From NCBI RefSeq assembly GCF_014203235.1, contig NZ_JACHIN010000001.1, positions 930,001 to 994,000 on the forward strand: a DNA stretch of 64,000 nt, given 5' to 3'. Origin of the DNA: Nonomuraea endophytica. GTDB taxonomy: Bacteria > Actinomycetota > Actinomycetes > Streptosporangiales > Streptosporangiaceae. Made by a program: the position numbers and the translations under genes. The notes beneath the pieces were generated by a model, which ran no database searches, was not told the DNA's origin, and saw nothing but the letters and a program-made list of their open reading frames with translations. This document shows, in pieces, positions 62,055 through 64,000 of the stretch. How positions within the stretch are numbered: the first letter of the stretch is position 1; every line of letters begins with the position of its first letter.

Positions 62055-63002
62055 CTAGTTGCCGACGTCGGCGTAGCTGTGCATGCCGCCGAGGAAGATG
62101 TTGACGCCGACCAGGTTGAACATCAGGCAGGCGAAGGCGACCAGCTGCACGATCGTGGCGGCCCTGCCGCGCCATCCGGCCGTGACCCGGGCGTGCAGGT
62201 AGGCGGCGTAGGCCACCCACGTGATGAACGACCAGACCTCCTTGGGGTCCCAGCCCCAGTAGCGTCCCCACGCCTTGTCGGCCCACAGCGCGCCGGCGAT
62301 CACCGCGAAGGTCCAGATCGGGAAGGCCACGACGATCGCGCGGTGCGCGACCCGCTCCAGGTCAGAGCGGGTGGGCAGGCGTGAGAGGCCGTCGCCGCGG
62401 ATGAGGTAGAGCACCCCGGCCGCGCCGGCCACGATGAACAGGCCGCTGGCCAGGATCGCGGCGGAGACGTGGATGGCGATCCAGTAGGAGTTGAGCGCGG
62501 GCACCACGGGACCGGCGGCGGTATAGAGGAACTTCACCGCGGCGCCGAGCCCGAGCACCGCCACGACCATGACGAACGGGCCGAGGAAGCGCACGTTGGT
62601 GCGCAGCTGCGTGGCCAGGAACGCGGTCACGGCGGCCAGGCAGATGGCGACCACGAACTCGTACATGTTGCCCCAGGGCCAGCGCTCCACTGCCAGCCCC
62701 CGGGTGACGATGGCAGAGGCGTTGGCCGCCCAGCCGACCCAGGCCAGGGCCATGCCCACCTTGCCGGCGGTGCCCGCCCAGGCGGGCGGCTCGGGGTCGG
62801 CGGGGACCGCGACCTGGCCGGGAGCCTCGTCCTGCGGGGCGCCGACGGTCACGGGCTGCTTGACGCGGCCCTTGGCGGGCGCGTCGGTGCGGGCCCTGCC
62901 GTAGGCCAGCTCCAGAGCGAAGCCGATCATGGCGGCGAGGTAGAGGAGCACGGCACCGACGACGAGCTGGTCGCTCGCCTCGGCCAGTACTTCAGCGGAC
63001 AT
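62055..63002 (-). CDS. ccsB: Cytochrome c biogenesis protein CcsB (haem-handling)
   Basis: 315 aa with about eight membrane helices. The haem-binding WWD-type domain reads WGRYWGWDPKEVWSFITW, with a conserved His in WIAIHVSAAIL and in AYLHARVT. CcsB works with ResB (System II) to bring haem to apocytochrome c outside the membrane. ATG 63002 overlaps the resB stop by 11 nt. A long Pro/Ala-rich loop follows helix 1. Confidence 0.92.
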   Translation of the reverse strand: MSAEVLAEASDQLVVGAVLLYLAAMIGFALELAYGRARTDAPAKGRVKQPVTVGAPQDEAPGQVAVPADPEPPAWAGTAGKVGMALAWVGWAANASAIVTRGLAVERWPWGNMYEFVVAICLAAVTAFLATQLRTNVRFLGPFVMVVAVLGLGAAVKFLYTAAGPVVPALNSYWIAIHVSAAILASGLFIVAGAAGVLYLIRGDGLSRLPTRSDLERVAHRAIVVAFPIWTFAVIAGALWADKAWGRYWGWDPKEVWSFITWVAYAAYLHARVTAGWRGRAATIVQLVAFACLMFNLVGVNIFLGGMHSYADVGN

Positions 63003-64000
63003 CCTTGTCTCCAGCTGATAGGACCTTGACGATGTCGGCGAACTCCTCGGCGAAGCCCGCTGCGGAACCCTCGGTGCGGGTGAGGCCGCCCACCTCGGCC
63101 GTGCCGTCCTTGACCCGGACGAACACCCGGCGGCGGCGGATCACCAGCGAGAACACGATGGACACGGTGGCGAGCCCGGCGGCCAGCAGGGCGGGCACCC
63201 GGCCCGGATCGTAGGCGATCTGGAGCGTCATCCACTCCTTGACCGCGACGAACTCCAGCTTGCCGAGCCCGTCGGGCAGGTCGAACGACTGGCCGGGGGC
63301 CAGCGGCTTGGGAGCCGTGGAGCCCATGACCAGCGGCTTGAGCTTCTTCATGATCTCGGGCGGCGCGAGCTCGTACACCGACTGAGGTCGTCCTGAGCGC
63401 ACCCCGAAGTCGCCCGTGAAGGCGCCGAGGACCTGCACCCTCGGCATGAGGTCGCCGGGGAAGCTGGAGGTGAAGCCGCCGCCCTGGGCGGGCGCGACGG
63501 TCGGCAGGAAGCGCATGAGGAAGCCGAGCTGACCCGGCTGTGCGTCGGGCGCCTTGAGCACGCAGCCGGAGACGCGGGTGGCCGGGAACTCGATCAGGCA
63601 CGGGACCGCGCCCTCGAAGGCGACCTGGCCCTTTCCGTCGGTGATGCGGAAGAACGGCGCGTAGCCGTTGCCGATCAGGTAGGTCTGGGTGCCGTTGATC
63701 TCCAGCGGCTCGTTGACCTTCAGCTCGTAGTCGCGCTGGGGCGCGCCGGGCGCGTCCTTGACCTTGAGGTGGGCGGAGAAGTCGAGCGGCTGGCCGATCT
63801 TCGTCGGGTCGCCGCCGACCTGGTAGGAGGCCTTGAACTCGTCGAGCGTGAAGGAGAACGGCTCCAGCGACTCGGCCGAGACCTGGTTGCCCGGCATGAA
63901 CCGGTCGTAGGCGGCGACGGTGTTGGCGAAGCCCTCGTCCTCCACGACCAGCACGTTGCCCCGGTAGCCGAACACCGCGCCGATGCCCACGGCGACCAGC
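62992..64000 (-). CDS. resB: Cytochrome c biogenesis protein ResB (C-terminal part, cut by window edge)
   Basis: The visible ~335 residues match the ResB C-terminal half: an extracytoplasmic domain (YLIGNGYAPFFRITDGKGQ, FLPTVAPAQGGG), a final membrane helix (ALLAAGLATVSIVFSLVIRRRRVFVRVK) and a cytoplasmic tail. The N-terminal helices lie past the right edge. ResB and CcsB form System II haem-attachment machinery. It overlaps ccsB by 11 nt, an operon arrangement usual in actinomycetes. Confidence 0.9.
   Translation of the reverse strand, partial: LVAVGIGAVFGYRGNVLVVEDEGFANTVAAYDRFMPGNQVSAESLEPFSFTLDEFKASYQVGGDPTKIGQPLDFSAHLKVKDAPGAPQRDYELKVNEPLEINGTQTYLIGNGYAPFFRITDGKGQVAFEGAVPCLIEFPATRVSGCVLKAPDAQPGQLGFLMRFLPTVAPAQGGGFTSSFPGDLMPRVQVLGAFTGDFGVRSGRPQSVYELAPPEIMKKLKPLVMGSTAPKPLAPGQSFDLPDGLGKLEFVAVKEWMTLQIAYDPGRVPALLAAGLATVSIVFSLVIRRRRVFVRVKDGTAEVGGLTRTEGSAAGFAEEFADIVKVLSAGDKDVR

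Overview
The window is a high-G+C actinomycete chromosome segment. Supporting signs are GTG/TTG starts, many 4-nt stop/start overlaps, a BldC-type regulator, a SARP regulator, a 14-gene nuo operon tied to menaquinone genes, ResB/CcsB cytochrome c assembly, and a Rex-type operator. Gene content fits a filamentous, spore-forming actinomycete; Streptosporangiaceae (Nonomuraea-like) is my guess, without database support.

Layout. (1) 1-14354: a surface-glycan (exopolysaccharide) cluster, mostly on the minus strand. It runs from a polyprenyl-P sugar transferase through rfbA, rfbB and rfbD (rfbC is on the opposite strand). A second tightly overlapped operon follows: sugar C-methyltransferase, sugar nucleotidyltransferase, PIG-L deacetylase, SDR epimerase, DUF4910 peptidase-like protein, a protein built from two copies of a Cys-containing domain, a flippase and a GT2. 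A 2OG-Fe oxygenase and a Wzz-like protein cut by the window edge end the cluster. (2) 14624-26145: regulator/effector pairs (SARP + FAD monooxygenase, TetR + nucleotidyltransferase, EamA exporter + GntR, MerR + membrane protein), several with readable operators. (3) 26207-37568: accessory DNA. It holds an IS256-type transposase remnant, an XRE-ImmA peptidase with a PIN-like protein, and a ~9.0 kb integrative element (28563-37568) inserted in the 3' end of msrA. The element carries a large serine recombinase, an HUH replication initiator, a visibly A+T-rich ATPase + PIN nuclease pair (candidate defence module), a flavoprotein/XRE-TPR pair and small unknown genes. It supplies a replacement msrA 3' end; the displaced host-like tail lies at the other end of the element, with a third degenerate tail beyond it. 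(4) 38241-58009: rarD, then a respiratory block: hepT-like prenyl synthase, complete nuoA-N, menJ-like reductase and menG. A Rex-type operator sits in the menJ leader. (5) 58119-64000: a secreted beta-propeller-like protein, DUF4229 protein, bldC, an HExxH protein, a PLDc_N-type membrane protein, ccsB, and resB cut by the right edge.

How the genes work together. The rfb genes supply dTDP-deoxysugars and the second operon appears to make and modify another activated sugar. The sugar transferase starts the lipid-linked glycan, GT2 extends it, the flippase exports it and the Wzz-like protein would set chain length. menG, the prenyl synthase and menJ make and reduce menaquinone, the acceptor for the adjacent complex I. 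The Rex site suggests NADH/NAD+ control of menJ and perhaps of nuo by read-through. The element behaves as a small site-specific unit that keeps its target gene intact; no DNA-translocase transfer gene is visible.
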